A DNA stretch of 64,000 bases from Pseudobdellovibrionaceae bacterium. Its GTDB lineage: Bacteria > Bdellovibrionota > Bdellovibrionia > Bdellovibrionales > UBA1609. Positions 46,971-56,264 of the stretch are shown here, one piece after another. The position numbers and the translations under genes are program-made. The stretch lies in assembly GCA_018663505.1 (NCBI GenBank), contig JABJQG010000072.1, forward strand, positions 49,290-113,289. The letters are read 5' to 3'. Position 1 is the first letter of the stretch. Each line of letters begins with the position of its first letter. The notes below the pieces were generated by a model. It saw nothing but the letters and a program-made list of their open reading frames with translations. It ran no database searches and had not been told where the DNA came from.

Positions 46971-49019
46971 TTACAGCAAATCAAAAGCAACTTTTTCAAT
47001 AGTGTTTGCATCTAAACCGTGCTTTTCATAAAGATCGTTTGCCGTGTAAGCAGACTGGCCAAAAACACCTTTAACCCCTAATGATTTCACTTTAAAACTG
47101 ACGTCTTTTTGTAATAGCTGGTGACAAAGAACACTTCCCATTCCACCAATTATTTGATGCTCTTCCACAGTTACAAGATTTCCATTGGTTTTATTTAAAC
47201 AGTCAGCAATAGTTTCTACATCTGGTTTATTAATAGTTAATGGATTGACAACTATAGCAGCCTTACCTTTTTCTTGCATAACTCTTGCCGCTTTAATTGC
47301 CTGCTGTAAACAAGCCCCCGAGGCCACTATTGTTACAGGGTTTTTTAATTCACCCGTACTGTCAAAAACAACTTTAGCCTTACCCATTTCATATTTATCA
47401 TCCACATCCTCAAAATGGCTTGGAAAGTTTTCTCTCCCCAAAAAGAATACATAGGATTTTGGCACTCGACCTTCTTTTAGAGCCATGTTAAACTGCTCAA
47501 TAGCCTGACCAACAAGTGCGTCAGCCTCAGAACTACAAGTTAAATGGTACACCTCTGTATTAGGGATAGAATTTACCATGGAATAATAAGTTAAAGCTTG
47601 ATGAGAAGCTCCATCAGCAGCGTCTTGAAAACCAACATGAGAAAATATAGCAATCATTGGAGCTTCAGAAAGTGCTGCCATTGTTAAAGGTAATGCACCC
47701 TTAGTTACACCAAACTGAGCAAAAGTATCCACCACTGGAATATATCCTAACTTGGAAAGTCCAGAGGCCATACTCACCATATTAGATTCTGCAATTCCCA
47801 CATCTGTATATTGCTGTGGAAAAGCTTTTTGGAATGCAGCCACACCAGTAGAACCGGCCAAATCAGAGGAAATGGAGTAAACAGGTAAACCCTCTTTTGC
47901 TTTACGAATTAATGCAGAACTCACTCCCACCTGTGCTTTTTCGCTTTTAATTTTATTAGCTGTAGCTCTTGATGTTTTTGTGGTTTCCTCTTCTTGAACC
48001 ACCATTTCTTTAATCCAAGAATGAAACTCTTCAGGCACATCAGCTGCATCTTTAGAAAAAATTTCTTCAACAAACGCAGTCAAATCTTTAGGTGTTTTAA
48101 GTGGGAAGCCATGTCCACCCGAGGCAGCCTCCATGGTTTTAGCAACACCGTAACCTTTAATTGTCTTAGCATGTATAGCCACAGGCTTTGAAGGATCCTT
48201 TTCTGCCATTTCTAAGGCTTGCTCAAAGCTTTTCAAACATGCCTCTAAATTGTTACCATTTTCCAGAGAAATGACCTGCCAACCTAAGTTACTTAAAGAT
48301 TCAAAACTTGGAGACATTGAGAAAGATTGTTCATCAATACGACCAGATAACTTGGTATTATTATCACTCACTATCATTACAAAAGGATTGAGCTTATTTT
48401 TTAGAGCCAAACCAGGGATGGCCGCTAAAGCTTCTTTAGCCTCACCCTCCATACAAGCTCCATCAGAAATTGTAACCACTGTGGTTCTATCTTTTCCTGC
48501 CAACTTATCTGAAAAAGCTAGACCTTGTGCCTGTGCTAAGCTTGAGCCTAATGGACCATTACTAAGTAATACACCTTCAGGAAAAATATGAGATTCACCG
48601 TGACCTGTTAGACAACTGGAAACAGAACGAAACCCTTTTAAAGTTTGCAGTTCGATACCTGCCATGGCGTAACTTGCCTTAGTTGCGTAAACACCATTTT
48701 CACAATGTCCGGCATCATTAACAATATTAAACATATCAAACCACTCTCGATTAAGCTGTTTAGACTTAAAAATACAATAGCCGCTCACTGTGGAAAAAAT
48801 TTCTGCAAAAGCAGCTGGGCCACCCCAGTGACTTGCTGCTCCTCCCATCACCGCCTGCATATCCATCATTGCCACCATTGCTCGAGTATGGTTGGGGTTA
48901 GCTAATGGAATGGCCTCACCATTTTTTGTACTTATCTCCACAGCATAGATAGGTGCCGAGTTTGGATTGCCTGAAAGTTTGGATTTAACTGGTACTGGGG
49001 ACAAAAGAAATTCTTTCAT
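46971..49019 (-). CDS. tkt: Transketolase
   Basis: Transketolase moves two-carbon units between sugar phosphates in the pentose phosphate pathway. The 682-residue protein carries all three domains. The diphosphate-binding motif is TISDGACMEGE ... SDNN (about residues 195-230), with Ser in place of the first Gly of the usual GDG. The second domain has VDTFAQFGVTKGALP and HVGFQDAADGASHQALTYY, and the Glu in DVGIAESNMVSMASGL activates the cofactor. These segments differ from the standard HDSFGLGEDGPTHQP block, so it belongs to a divergent branch. The helical N-terminus is also unusual. Convergent with tatA across a family A repeat. Confidence 0.88.
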   Translation of the reverse strand: MKEFLLSPVPVKSKLSGNPNSAPIYAVEISTKNGEAIPLANPNHTRAMVAMMDMQAVMGGAASHWGGPAAFAEIFSTVSGYCIFKSKQLNREWFDMFNIVNDAGHCENGVYATKASYAMAGIELQTLKGFRSVSSCLTGHGESHIFPEGVLLSNGPLGSSLAQAQGLAFSDKLAGKDRTTVVTISDGACMEGEAKEALAAIPGLALKNKLNPFVMIVSDNNTKLSGRIDEQSFSMSPSFESLSNLGWQVISLENGNNLEACLKSFEQALEMAEKDPSKPVAIHAKTIKGYGVAKTMEAASGGHGFPLKTPKDLTAFVEEIFSKDAADVPEEFHSWIKEMVVQEEETTKTSRATANKIKSEKAQVGVSSALIRKAKEGLPVYSISSDLAGSTGVAAFQKAFPQQYTDVGIAESNMVSMASGLSKLGYIPVVDTFAQFGVTKGALPLTMAALSEAPMIAIFSHVGFQDAADGASHQALTYYSMVNSIPNTEVYHLTCSSEADALVGQAIEQFNMALKEGRVPKSYVFFLGRENFPSHFEDVDDKYEMGKAKVVFDSTGELKNPVTIVASGACLQQAIKAARVMQEKGKAAIVVNPLTINKPDVETIADCLNKTNGNLVTVEEHQIIGGMGSVLCHQLLQKDVSFKVKSLGVKGVFGQSAYTANDLYEKHGLDANTIEKVAFDLL

Positions 49020-49211
49020 TTTAGAGGGCCTTTCTTAATGAGTATTAAAAAATTTGGATAAATAAATACTATTTGTATGTCACAAATGAAAACTGCCAGT
49101 CTATGACGCGATACTTCAATTAAATGCATCAAATTATGTAAGTTTCCCAGTTAAATTATTCGTGCAAAGCCAACTTGTCACCTAGATAAAAAAAGAATAG
49201 TCTTATTCACT

Positions 49212-50219
49212 ATGGATTTTAAAAATATTGCAAAAACAGAACTACATCGTCACCTAGAACTCTCAATCAGGCAGTCTACTATTAAAGAATTGGCTCCCCT
49301 ACATGGCATTGAGCTACCAAACGAAAAGGCTTTTTCTGACCGTTTCTTGATTACAGAGCCAATGGCAGATCTTGGTAGTGTATTAAATAAATTTTTAGAC
49401 ACGCAACTCCTCCTAAGTACCGAGGAAATTCTAGAGCGTGTGGCTTATGAGGCCTGTGAAGATGCTTATAATGAAGGAATTCGCATCTTAGAATTAAGAT
49501 ATGCCCCTACATTTGTCATCAGAGAACATGATAATCTAACATTTGATTCTATTCATGCCGCCTTTGTAAAAGGGGTGGAAAAAGCTGAAAAAGACTTTCC
49601 AATGGCTGTGGGCCTAATGGCCATAATTCAACGTATTCTTCCTGTGGCTGATGCAGAAAGTGTTACCGACTTTGCCATTAACCATAAGGACACTTTTATT
49701 GGTCTAGATCTAGCTGATAACGAAGTGGGGTTTGACTCAAAACCTTTTGCTTCTTTTTTCCAAAGAGCAAAAAAAGCGGGCCTAGGTATCTCTGTGCATT
49801 CAGGTGAGGCTGATGTTCCAAAAGCTCCAGAATATGTCAAAGATGCCATTGAATTTTTAGGGGCCACAAGAATCGGGCATGGGCTTCAGGTTTATAAATC
49901 TGAAGAAATGATGACTTATATAAAGGATAATAATATTACACTAGAGCTTTGCCCCACCTCCAACCTATTGACAAATGCTGTCAAAAATATTGAGGACCAT
50001 CCCTTTAAAAAACTTTATGACTTTGGCATTCGAACGACAATAAATACTGACGACCCTGGGATATTTAACCTCACCCTAGATGGCGAATATAAACTCATAA
50101 AAGACCTTTTTGATTTTACGGAGTCTGATTTTTCAAAATGTAATGATTTCGCTGCGCACGCCTCATTTATTGCTCATGATAAAAAACAAAAAGTTTGGCC
50201 AAGAGATATTCTCAAATAA
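49212..50219 (+). CDS. add: Adenosine deaminase family protein
   Basis: The 335-residue TIM-barrel amidohydrolase has the ADA motifs: ELHRHLELSIR (metal-binding His pair, residues 11-16), SVHSGEA (His and catalytic Glu), IGHGLQ, LELCPTSNLLTNAV and NTDDPGIF with two Asp. It would deaminate adenosine to inosine using zinc. The first motif is odd: the usual H-x-H-L-D-G reads H-R-H-L-E-L, so substrate range may differ (adenosine-like or methylthioadenosine-type). It is divergent from the transketolase gene, with 192 bases between the starts. No strong ribosome site is apparent. Confidence 0.85.
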   Translation: MDFKNIAKTELHRHLELSIRQSTIKELAPLHGIELPNEKAFSDRFLITEPMADLGSVLNKFLDTQLLLSTEEILERVAYEACEDAYNEGIRILELRYAPTFVIREHDNLTFDSIHAAFVKGVEKAEKDFPMAVGLMAIIQRILPVADAESVTDFAINHKDTFIGLDLADNEVGFDSKPFASFFQRAKKAGLGISVHSGEADVPKAPEYVKDAIEFLGATRIGHGLQVYKSEEMMTYIKDNNITLELCPTSNLLTNAVKNIEDHPFKKLYDFGIRTTINTDDPGIFNLTLDGEYKLIKDLFDFTESDFSKCNDFAAHASFIAHDKKQKVWPRDILK

Positions 50220-50230
50220 ATTTGTAGCTA

Positions 50231-51208
50231 TTAACTAGCTTTCTTTTTATCTTTGAGTCCAGGAATATATACAGAAACTCGATTTCTTCCAAAGCCCTTT
50301 GATTGATACAAGGCCTCATCAGCTGAGCGATATAAATCCACAGCTTCTTTATAAGATGAGTCTAATTCTGCAACACCAACACTCACTGTGATTTTCAACT
50401 TTTTGCCATTATATTCAAAACTATGATTATCTACTGTGCTACGAACTTGCTCGGCAACTTTAACAGCTCCATTTTCAGAGGTGTCATATAGTAGAACAAC
50501 AAACTCATCTCCACCATATCTACCAAAAATTTCATTCTCTCTTAAAGATGAACTCACTAGATTAGAAATTTCTTTTAAAACAAAATCACCCATATCATGT
50601 CCATGGCTATCGTTTACCACTTTAAAAGTATCAATATCAAAAACCATGAAAGACAATTTTCTCTTTAAAGCCTTCGCTCTTTTAAATTCTGCATTTAAAG
50701 CCTGTTCCATATAGTGACGATTAAAAACTCCTGTTAAGCTATCAAGGTTAGCAGCATCGGCAAGAGATCCAAGATACATTGTCTCTAGCTCACCTTCTGG
50801 AATAAACTTCAAAACATTGGTTCCAACTTTAATCATATCCTCTTTTTTTAACTTAACCTTGCCTTTAATCTTTTCATTATTAATAAAAATACCATTTGTT
50901 GATCCGCAGTCTCTTATATAAAATTCATTATCAATTTTTGTAATCTCAGCATGCTTGGAACTTACAATTTTATCATCAAAACAAATGTCCACATTGGGAT
51001 CACGGCCAATAACATACTTATTGTTATCTAGGTTAATTTTCTGACCTTGTGGGTAGCCCCGAACAATAATTAGTACAGCAGACATAGAGCTGGCCAAACG
51101 CATATCGTTTTCAAGTGCCATACGATCCTTTTTAGATAGTTTTGCCGTATTGGTAAACCTATCTAAATTAGTATCATCAGATTTTTCACTGTCTTTCTTT
51201 TTCGCCAT
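50231..51208 (-). CDS. FHA-domain diguanylate cyclase (GGDEF)
   Basis: The 325-residue protein has a disordered charged N-terminus, an FHA domain (YVIGRDPNVDICFDD, SSKHAEI, CGSTNGIFIN; about residues 65-140), and a GGDEF domain (about 150-315; DSLTGVFNRHYMEQAL, GRYGGDEFVVLL). The intact GGDEF predicts c-di-GMP synthesis, and the FHA domain would localise it to phospho-Thr partners. The inhibitory site five residues before GGDEF reads RENE rather than RxxD, so feedback inhibition may be weak. It converges with add, leaving 11 bases between the stops. A PilZ protein that could respond to c-di-GMP occurs at 61716. Confidence 0.9.
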   Translation of the reverse strand: MAKKKDSEKSDDTNLDRFTNTAKLSKKDRMALENDMRLASSMSAVLIIVRGYPQGQKINLDNNKYVIGRDPNVDICFDDKIVSSKHAEITKIDNEFYIRDCGSTNGIFINNEKIKGKVKLKKEDMIKVGTNVLKFIPEGELETMYLGSLADAANLDSLTGVFNRHYMEQALNAEFKRAKALKRKLSFMVFDIDTFKVVNDSHGHDMGDFVLKEISNLVSSSLRENEIFGRYGGDEFVVLLYDTSENGAVKVAEQVRSTVDNHSFEYNGKKLKITVSVGVAELDSSYKEAVDLYRSADEALYQSKGFGRNRVSVYIPGLKDKKKAS

Positions 51209-51477
51209 AAATCTATTTTCTTCCTTCTAAATAATTATCGGGCGAAGGCAAGTTATGCTTTATTAAATTGCGAAATTCATAGAAAAAATCTCAGAATGGG
51301 GCAATAAAGGGGAGTATTTAATTAAAGAAGTAATGTAAAAAGCCTTCGAATAACTTGAATGGTGATACAGGTCTTTGATTTGAATTTATAATACCTGAAG
51401 GGTTCCCCACGTTACCTCATTTTCATGACTAAAGAGTCCTCTCCTAGAACTCTAATTATAAACTCAATTGTATTTGT

Positions 51478-52077
51478 TTACTTGCAGTCTCGCATTAATA
51501 CCATTGCATTGATATATGTAGAGAGGTTTTCTATGTCTTCATTTGACAACTGACTTGTTACTCTTTTCATGATTGGGAAATCTCTGCGCCCTCCTTGAAA
51601 AGCATGCAACGTAAGTTTTAGGAACCTTTTTCTTTGCCCATAAAATCGTGGTGCTCCTCTATGGAAGCTACCGTGACAATGTTGGCAATTTATTTTCTTT
51701 TCAATAGCTCTCCCGGCACGAAAAGCCTCAATAAAGCCTTCTTTTTTAGTATCAATATTTTGCTTTACAGAACAAATATCTTTCGTACTTACATATTTAG
51801 CGATTGCATTTATATCATCATCAGAAAGGTGCATAGCCATACTTTTCATAGAACCTAGAATATGATCTGTTCTTTCATCTGCTTTAAACTTATTTAAAGC
51901 TTTTACTATATAGCGTTGCTCCTGTCCAAAAAGTATAGGTATATTGGTGTCATTAGCGTTTTGACTATGGCAACTAGCACACTGACGTTTAAATATCTGT
52001 TCTCCTGTCATAGAAGGCGCTGCAAAAACATTCCTCATAAATAAAATAAAAAGCATACATCCAAGTGTTGATTTCAT
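51478..52077 (-). CDS. Diheme c-type cytochrome
   Basis: The 199-residue exported protein has a signal peptide (MKSTLGCMLFILFMRNVFA, cleavage before APS) and two haem-binding CXXCH motifs, KRQCASCHSQN (about residue 32) and CQHCHGSFHRG (about 132). The spacing and length correspond to cytochrome c4/c553-like diheme proteins of two similar domains. Distal Met residues (for example SMKSMAMHLSDDDI and IMKRVTSQLS) are candidates for axial ligands. It probably shuttles electrons in the periplasm to a terminal oxidase. No cytochrome maturation genes are nearby. Confidence 0.88.
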   Translation of the reverse strand: MKSTLGCMLFILFMRNVFAAPSMTGEQIFKRQCASCHSQNANDTNIPILFGQEQRYIVKALNKFKADERTDHILGSMKSMAMHLSDDDINAIAKYVSTKDICSVKQNIDTKKEGFIEAFRAGRAIEKKINCQHCHGSFHRGAPRFYGQRKRFLKLTLHAFQGGRRDFPIMKRVTSQLSNEDIENLSTYINAMVLMRDCK

Positions 52078-52261
52078 TTCTTCTCCTTATTTTTTTGTTT
52101 TAACCAACATTAGGCTTGCAGCATTATCCTTCAAAGTCAAATATTCAAAAATTCACATCAATGACATTCGATGATCCTAATGTTTAGGGCATATCCTGGC
52201 GCAATTACACACACTTTCACTTTGTATTAATGAAATTGATTTAAGACTAAATATCAAACTA

Positions 52262-53881
52262 TCAGTATTCTATTTCATAATATGGTGCAAAAACTGCTTC
52301 CACCTCTGGAACTCTATCAATCAAGCCACCTAATTCTGATGAATCTAAAATTTCTGGTTGCTTATGTATATTCCGGTAAAACCCAGACATCAAGCTTGTG
52401 ACATCGTTATATGGAATACTAGATTCCACAATAAATGAATCATAGTTTTTTGCTAAAAACTTAATAATCTCGCCTGAATTTTTAATTGCATCATGTCCGC
52501 GATTCACTTCATAGGTAATTCCATATTTAAACTCTAAACTGTATAATATATGTAGTTTCATATATCTAGCTACAAACCTATGTCTAAGACTGGTTGAATT
52601 AGATATCAGTTCAGACATATAAATTAAATGATTTAATTCTTTAAAATCTAATTGATCAAACTCTTTGCCAAAAGCTTTTTGAAAAAGTTTAGATACCACA
52701 TGTCCACCGTCATATTCATGATGATGTAAGAGCCCCTGCTTTGGATACATATCAATTATCTCAGAATCAAGTTCATATCTTTTTGGATTTTTAAGTTTAG
52801 ACACAAAATTTGGCGCATAATCCCGCTTAATTCTCATAAATGCAGTTAATGAAAATTCATAAAAATTAAAAATATCAGAGGAGGATAAATTAATATTTTT
52901 CTGGGCCAATTTAAACTCAAGAAGATCTTTTCCTAAACTTAATAAAACAGGGTCTTTGGAAGTAACCTTTTGCGAATAAAAACCACGTTCTCCATTGGTG
53001 AAAGACAATCTTTCAATAAACTCAACAGCCTGAATTGTCTCATTAATAGTGGTACTTGGTTTTACAACCCAAGTGCCAATGGATTCGGAAACCATTGAGT
53101 TAAGTACTTTTAAAACCATCAACTTATGACTATCAAAATTTGCAATGGGACTTATGTTTTTATCCCTTTTCACAACTGGTTCTAAATGTAAAAAATCAAG
53201 GCTTTGTAATGTGTTAATATCCATAGAGTCACCTCTAAGAACAGATAGGACCGCCTCAAAATTCGTCATAAAATCTTTTTCAAGAGGAGGCTTGAAGCTT
53301 GAACGATTGTATTCATCATATTTTCTATTAGAAATGTCGAGAAGGGCTTTCATAAAGCTCTTTCCAGTTATGGCGTCTTGTTTCGATAAAGAAGAATCCT
53401 TAAAGCGGATCTCATAACTCCAACTCTTAGATTGAAATAATGCATGATTTGAACTTGAATTTATAATTTTAACAATCAGTTGAGCAAAATTTTTCGCATG
53501 ATGATTTTGGCCAGGATCCGTTGAAAGTAAATCTGTAATACTATTTTTTATATTTTCAACTGCTGTAGTCTTCTTATTATTCTTCATTTGCCTTTCGCTC
53601 ATCTCAAGCAAACGTACAAAATGACTTTTTGCTTCACTATTAAGAATAATGTCATTAAAATATTCTCGAAAAGTGTAATTTTTAAATTGGAGTTCATTAA
53701 GGTTAACGAGTGGCGGAGCTAGCTTAGTAAAATATTGTGCGTTCAATAGATCTAAAAATTGCATATGGGCTTGATTTGCGTAAAACTGCTCTGATTTCTT
53801 TGCTCCGTCTTCACATCCAATACAGCTGATTTTTCCAAGTTTAGTGGCTCTTTGCTGAGGTGATAAAATATATTTATGCAT
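52262..53881 (-). CDS. Protein of unknown function (539 residues)
   Basis: I do not recognise a family. The protein is hydrophilic, mostly helical by composition, with no signal peptide or membrane segment. An N-terminal CIGCEDG lies near residue 20. The most distinctive segment is LLHHHEYDGGHVVSKLF near residue 383: clustered His with Glu and Asp would suit a metal site. Asn/Ser/Lys-rich, charged regions dominate elsewhere. The gene is flanked by cytochrome c and a thiamine-uptake operon, neither of which explains it. Codon-phase sense along 1.6 kb and a sensible start suggest a real gene. Confidence 0.6.
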   Translation of the reverse strand: MHKYILSPQQRATKLGKISCIGCEDGAKKSEQFYANQAHMQFLDLLNAQYFTKLAPPLVNLNELQFKNYTFREYFNDIILNSEAKSHFVRLLEMSERQMKNNKKTTAVENIKNSITDLLSTDPGQNHHAKNFAQLIVKIINSSSNHALFQSKSWSYEIRFKDSSLSKQDAITGKSFMKALLDISNRKYDEYNRSSFKPPLEKDFMTNFEAVLSVLRGDSMDINTLQSLDFLHLEPVVKRDKNISPIANFDSHKLMVLKVLNSMVSESIGTWVVKPSTTINETIQAVEFIERLSFTNGERGFYSQKVTSKDPVLLSLGKDLLEFKLAQKNINLSSSDIFNFYEFSLTAFMRIKRDYAPNFVSKLKNPKRYELDSEIIDMYPKQGLLHHHEYDGGHVVSKLFQKAFGKEFDQLDFKELNHLIYMSELISNSTSLRHRFVARYMKLHILYSLEFKYGITYEVNRGHDAIKNSGEIIKFLAKNYDSFIVESSIPYNDVTSLMSGFYRNIHKQPEILDSSELGGLIDRVPEVEAVFAPYYEIEY

Positions 53882-54169
53882 TTATGCATTTATTCTTATT
53901 TCGAATTCCAGACTGTAACAGAGAATTCGCATGGGTCATATTGCAGAAAGTGCTTAATATAGTTATCATTAACAGGAATTTTAAAGTTTTCATAATTAAG
54001 CCTTTTTAGATAGTATTTCAGTAAATCAATAAAATTTGAGAACAGCTGTTACTCTGAGAATATCATGGATGTTTGAACACATACGCCATAAAATACACTC
54101 TCATCTCTAAGCTAAGTGGACTTAGTGATGAGCCTGGATCTTGAACTAGATTATAAGGTGGCTCGGCAG

Positions 54170-54814
54170 TTAATATGGTTTACGAGTAAGGAGCACCTCC
54201 CCTCTATGGAGGTGAATTTTTTCATAACTGGGATTCTCAATATCTCTCTGATCGTGAGATATCATTAAGACGGGTATCTCTATGGATAGCTCCTCAATGG
54301 CTTGCCGAATAGTGGTTTTATTATCTTCATCCAATGCCGAATATGGTTCATCCAGAAATAGAAACTCTGGCTGCCAAATAAGTGCTCTTGCAAGGGCTAT
54401 TCTTTGTCTTTGTCCACCCGACATTTCTTTTACATTTTGATCCTTAAAATCAGAAATATTTAGTTTTTCACTGAGTTCGCGCAATCTTTTTTTATATTTT
54501 TCTTTGCTCATTCCTCTAGCGTCAGCGGCAAACTGAATGTTTTGAACTCCTGTCATATGAGGAAATAAACCCAATTCCTGAAAGACCACAGCAATATTTC
54601 GGCCAGACGGCTTTAATTTAGCCAGGTCATTCCCTTTAAATTCCCAATGCATAGTTGAAGTATCTAACAATCCTAGTAAAATATTAAACAAGGTGGATTT
54701 ACCCGAGCCTGATACACCGTGAACAATTGTAATACCAAGATCCTTGATCTCAAGATCAGGAATTCTAAGCTGAAAGCTTTCATAATTAAACTCTAAATTT
54801 TTTATGTAAGACAT
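54170..54814 (-). CDS. thiQ: Thiamine ABC transporter ATP-binding protein ThiQ
   Basis: The 214-residue ATPase has Walker A GVSGSGKSTLF (residues 34-44), a Q-loop (AVVFQELGLFPHM), the signature MSGGQRQRIALARAL (about 130), Walker B FLFLDEPYSALD and the switch His in ISHDQ. It is the energising subunit for the membrane protein ThiP. Short length, equal to that of ThiQ, fits. Its start overlaps the end of thiP by 29 bases. The substrate-binding gene upstream identifies the operon as thiamine uptake. Confidence 0.85.
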   Translation of the reverse strand: MSYIKNLEFNYESFQLRIPDLEIKDLGITIVHGVSGSGKSTLFNILLGLLDTSTMHWEFKGNDLAKLKPSGRNIAVVFQELGLFPHMTGVQNIQFAADARGMSKEKYKKRLRELSEKLNISDFKDQNVKEMSGGQRQRIALARALIWQPEFLFLDEPYSALDEDNKTTIRQAIEELSIEIPVLMISHDQRDIENPSYEKIHLHRGEVLLTRKPY

Positions 54815-56264
54815 AACCCACTCCTAAAATGAAAACATAACAAAGAAACCCCACTGCAATCATAATCCAGCTTATAAAAATACCTAACTCTAGTTTATAA
54901 GAATATAATAAATTTTTAATTATCATGGCTAAGGTATTTTCACTTGTTGATAGAAAAACCGTAATCCCAAAGTCTCCAGACGCCCAAAAACTACCTATAG
55001 CAGCTACCCTTGAAAATGGCTTCACTACCTGCGGAAACACAATTTTTTTGTAAATCAAAAAGTGACTAGCTCCCATAAGTTGAGCGCATTTAATTTGAGA
55101 ATATAGTACCTCCAATATTCTGACCATTCTCATTTTGTACAAAGCTGGAAATATCACCAACACTAAACCAATACAAATTTTTATATTTAAGGCGACACCA
55201 TCATATGGTGGCAGGAGCATCAAAGCAAAACCGGTAATGGCTGTGCTAGGAGCCATATATCCATTAAAAAATGTCTCAATTAACTTACTAGGGTAAATAT
55301 ATGCTAAAAACAAAAATAAGCTTAAAATTGCCAGTCCTGTAACTATACCCACAGTGAAGCTTCCTAAGATGGCCTCTACAAAGTGACTATTCAACATTAA
55401 TTCTTTAAACTGAAAATAGCCAACCTGAATATCAGCAATATTTGAATAAACAAAAAAAAGGGGAATCAATAAGGGCAAAATAGTAAAATACTTTAACCCC
55501 ACATAGTCTTTCAAAAAAGAGTTTGCTTCTTGAGATAGCTTATGTGGGGAAATAAATTTAATCGCAGCAAAAAGTATGATGATCTGAAATAGTGATAATA
55601 ACATTGCAAAACTATAATTTGAATGAACACGAATTTGCTCATAAATAAGAACTTCAATATTCTGGTTGCTCATCCCTCCCACTAAGGCTGGTACACTGAA
55701 GCTTGTAAAGAATATAGAGAATAAAAACAAGCCGAGAAATAAGAAATCTCTTTTTATGAGAATAAAAATCTGTTGCATTTTTTGTAAAAAAGAAGCTCCC
55801 TCAATGTATGCTAATTTTAAAGGTCCACCAGCAATATGACGAATGCTATGAGATAAAATGACACTGACCAAGCCAATGTTCATTAATGTATTTATAAATA
55901 AAATACTTTTAAGTCCTTTATATTCTCCAAATAAAAAAAACATACTATTGGAAACAGAAATCACCACAAATAACTGAGGCAAAAAAATAGGTAAAACCAT
56001 AACCATCTCGATTTTTCTAAGAATAGTAGATTTAGTGATGCTAACCAATCCCAAAGCTCCCATGTAACCAAGAAGCAAAGTTATAATCACACTTATAATA
56101 GACTGTTCCATGGCATTGGATAACGCCTGGTAAAATTCATTAAATGAAAAATGAAAATTCAAAGAAATAGGCAACTTAATTAGAAGTATAATAAAAGGTA
56201 AACAGAACAGTAGGAGTAAAAGTGTAGCAGCGACTGCTTTAATTTGTAATTTTAGAGACTTCAT
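54786..56264 (-). CDS. thiP: Thiamine ABC transporter permease ThiP
   Basis: This inner-membrane permease of 492 residues has about 12 hydrophobic helices in two similar halves, each with a binding-protein-dependent inner-membrane motif (EAA loop at YIEGASFLQKMQQIF near residue 155, and CAQLMGASHFLIYKKIVFP near 385). A single protein containing both halves is the normal state of ThiP. It overlaps thiB by 26 bases and thiQ by 29, so the three are tightly coupled. It moves thiamine, or a phosphate of it, from the binding protein into the cytoplasm. Confidence 0.85.
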   Translation of the reverse strand: MKSLKLQIKAVAATLLLLLFCLPFIILLIKLPISLNFHFSFNEFYQALSNAMEQSIISVIITLLLGYMGALGLVSITKSTILRKIEMVMVLPIFLPQLFVVISVSNSMFFLFGEYKGLKSILFINTLMNIGLVSVILSHSIRHIAGGPLKLAYIEGASFLQKMQQIFILIKRDFLFLGLFLFSIFFTSFSVPALVGGMSNQNIEVLIYEQIRVHSNYSFAMLLSLFQIIILFAAIKFISPHKLSQEANSFLKDYVGLKYFTILPLLIPLFFVYSNIADIQVGYFQFKELMLNSHFVEAILGSFTVGIVTGLAILSLFLFLAYIYPSKLIETFFNGYMAPSTAITGFALMLLPPYDGVALNIKICIGLVLVIFPALYKMRMVRILEVLYSQIKCAQLMGASHFLIYKKIVFPQVVKPFSRVAAIGSFWASGDFGITVFLSTSENTLAMIIKNLLYSYKLELGIFISWIMIAVGFLCYVFILGVGYVLHKKFRV

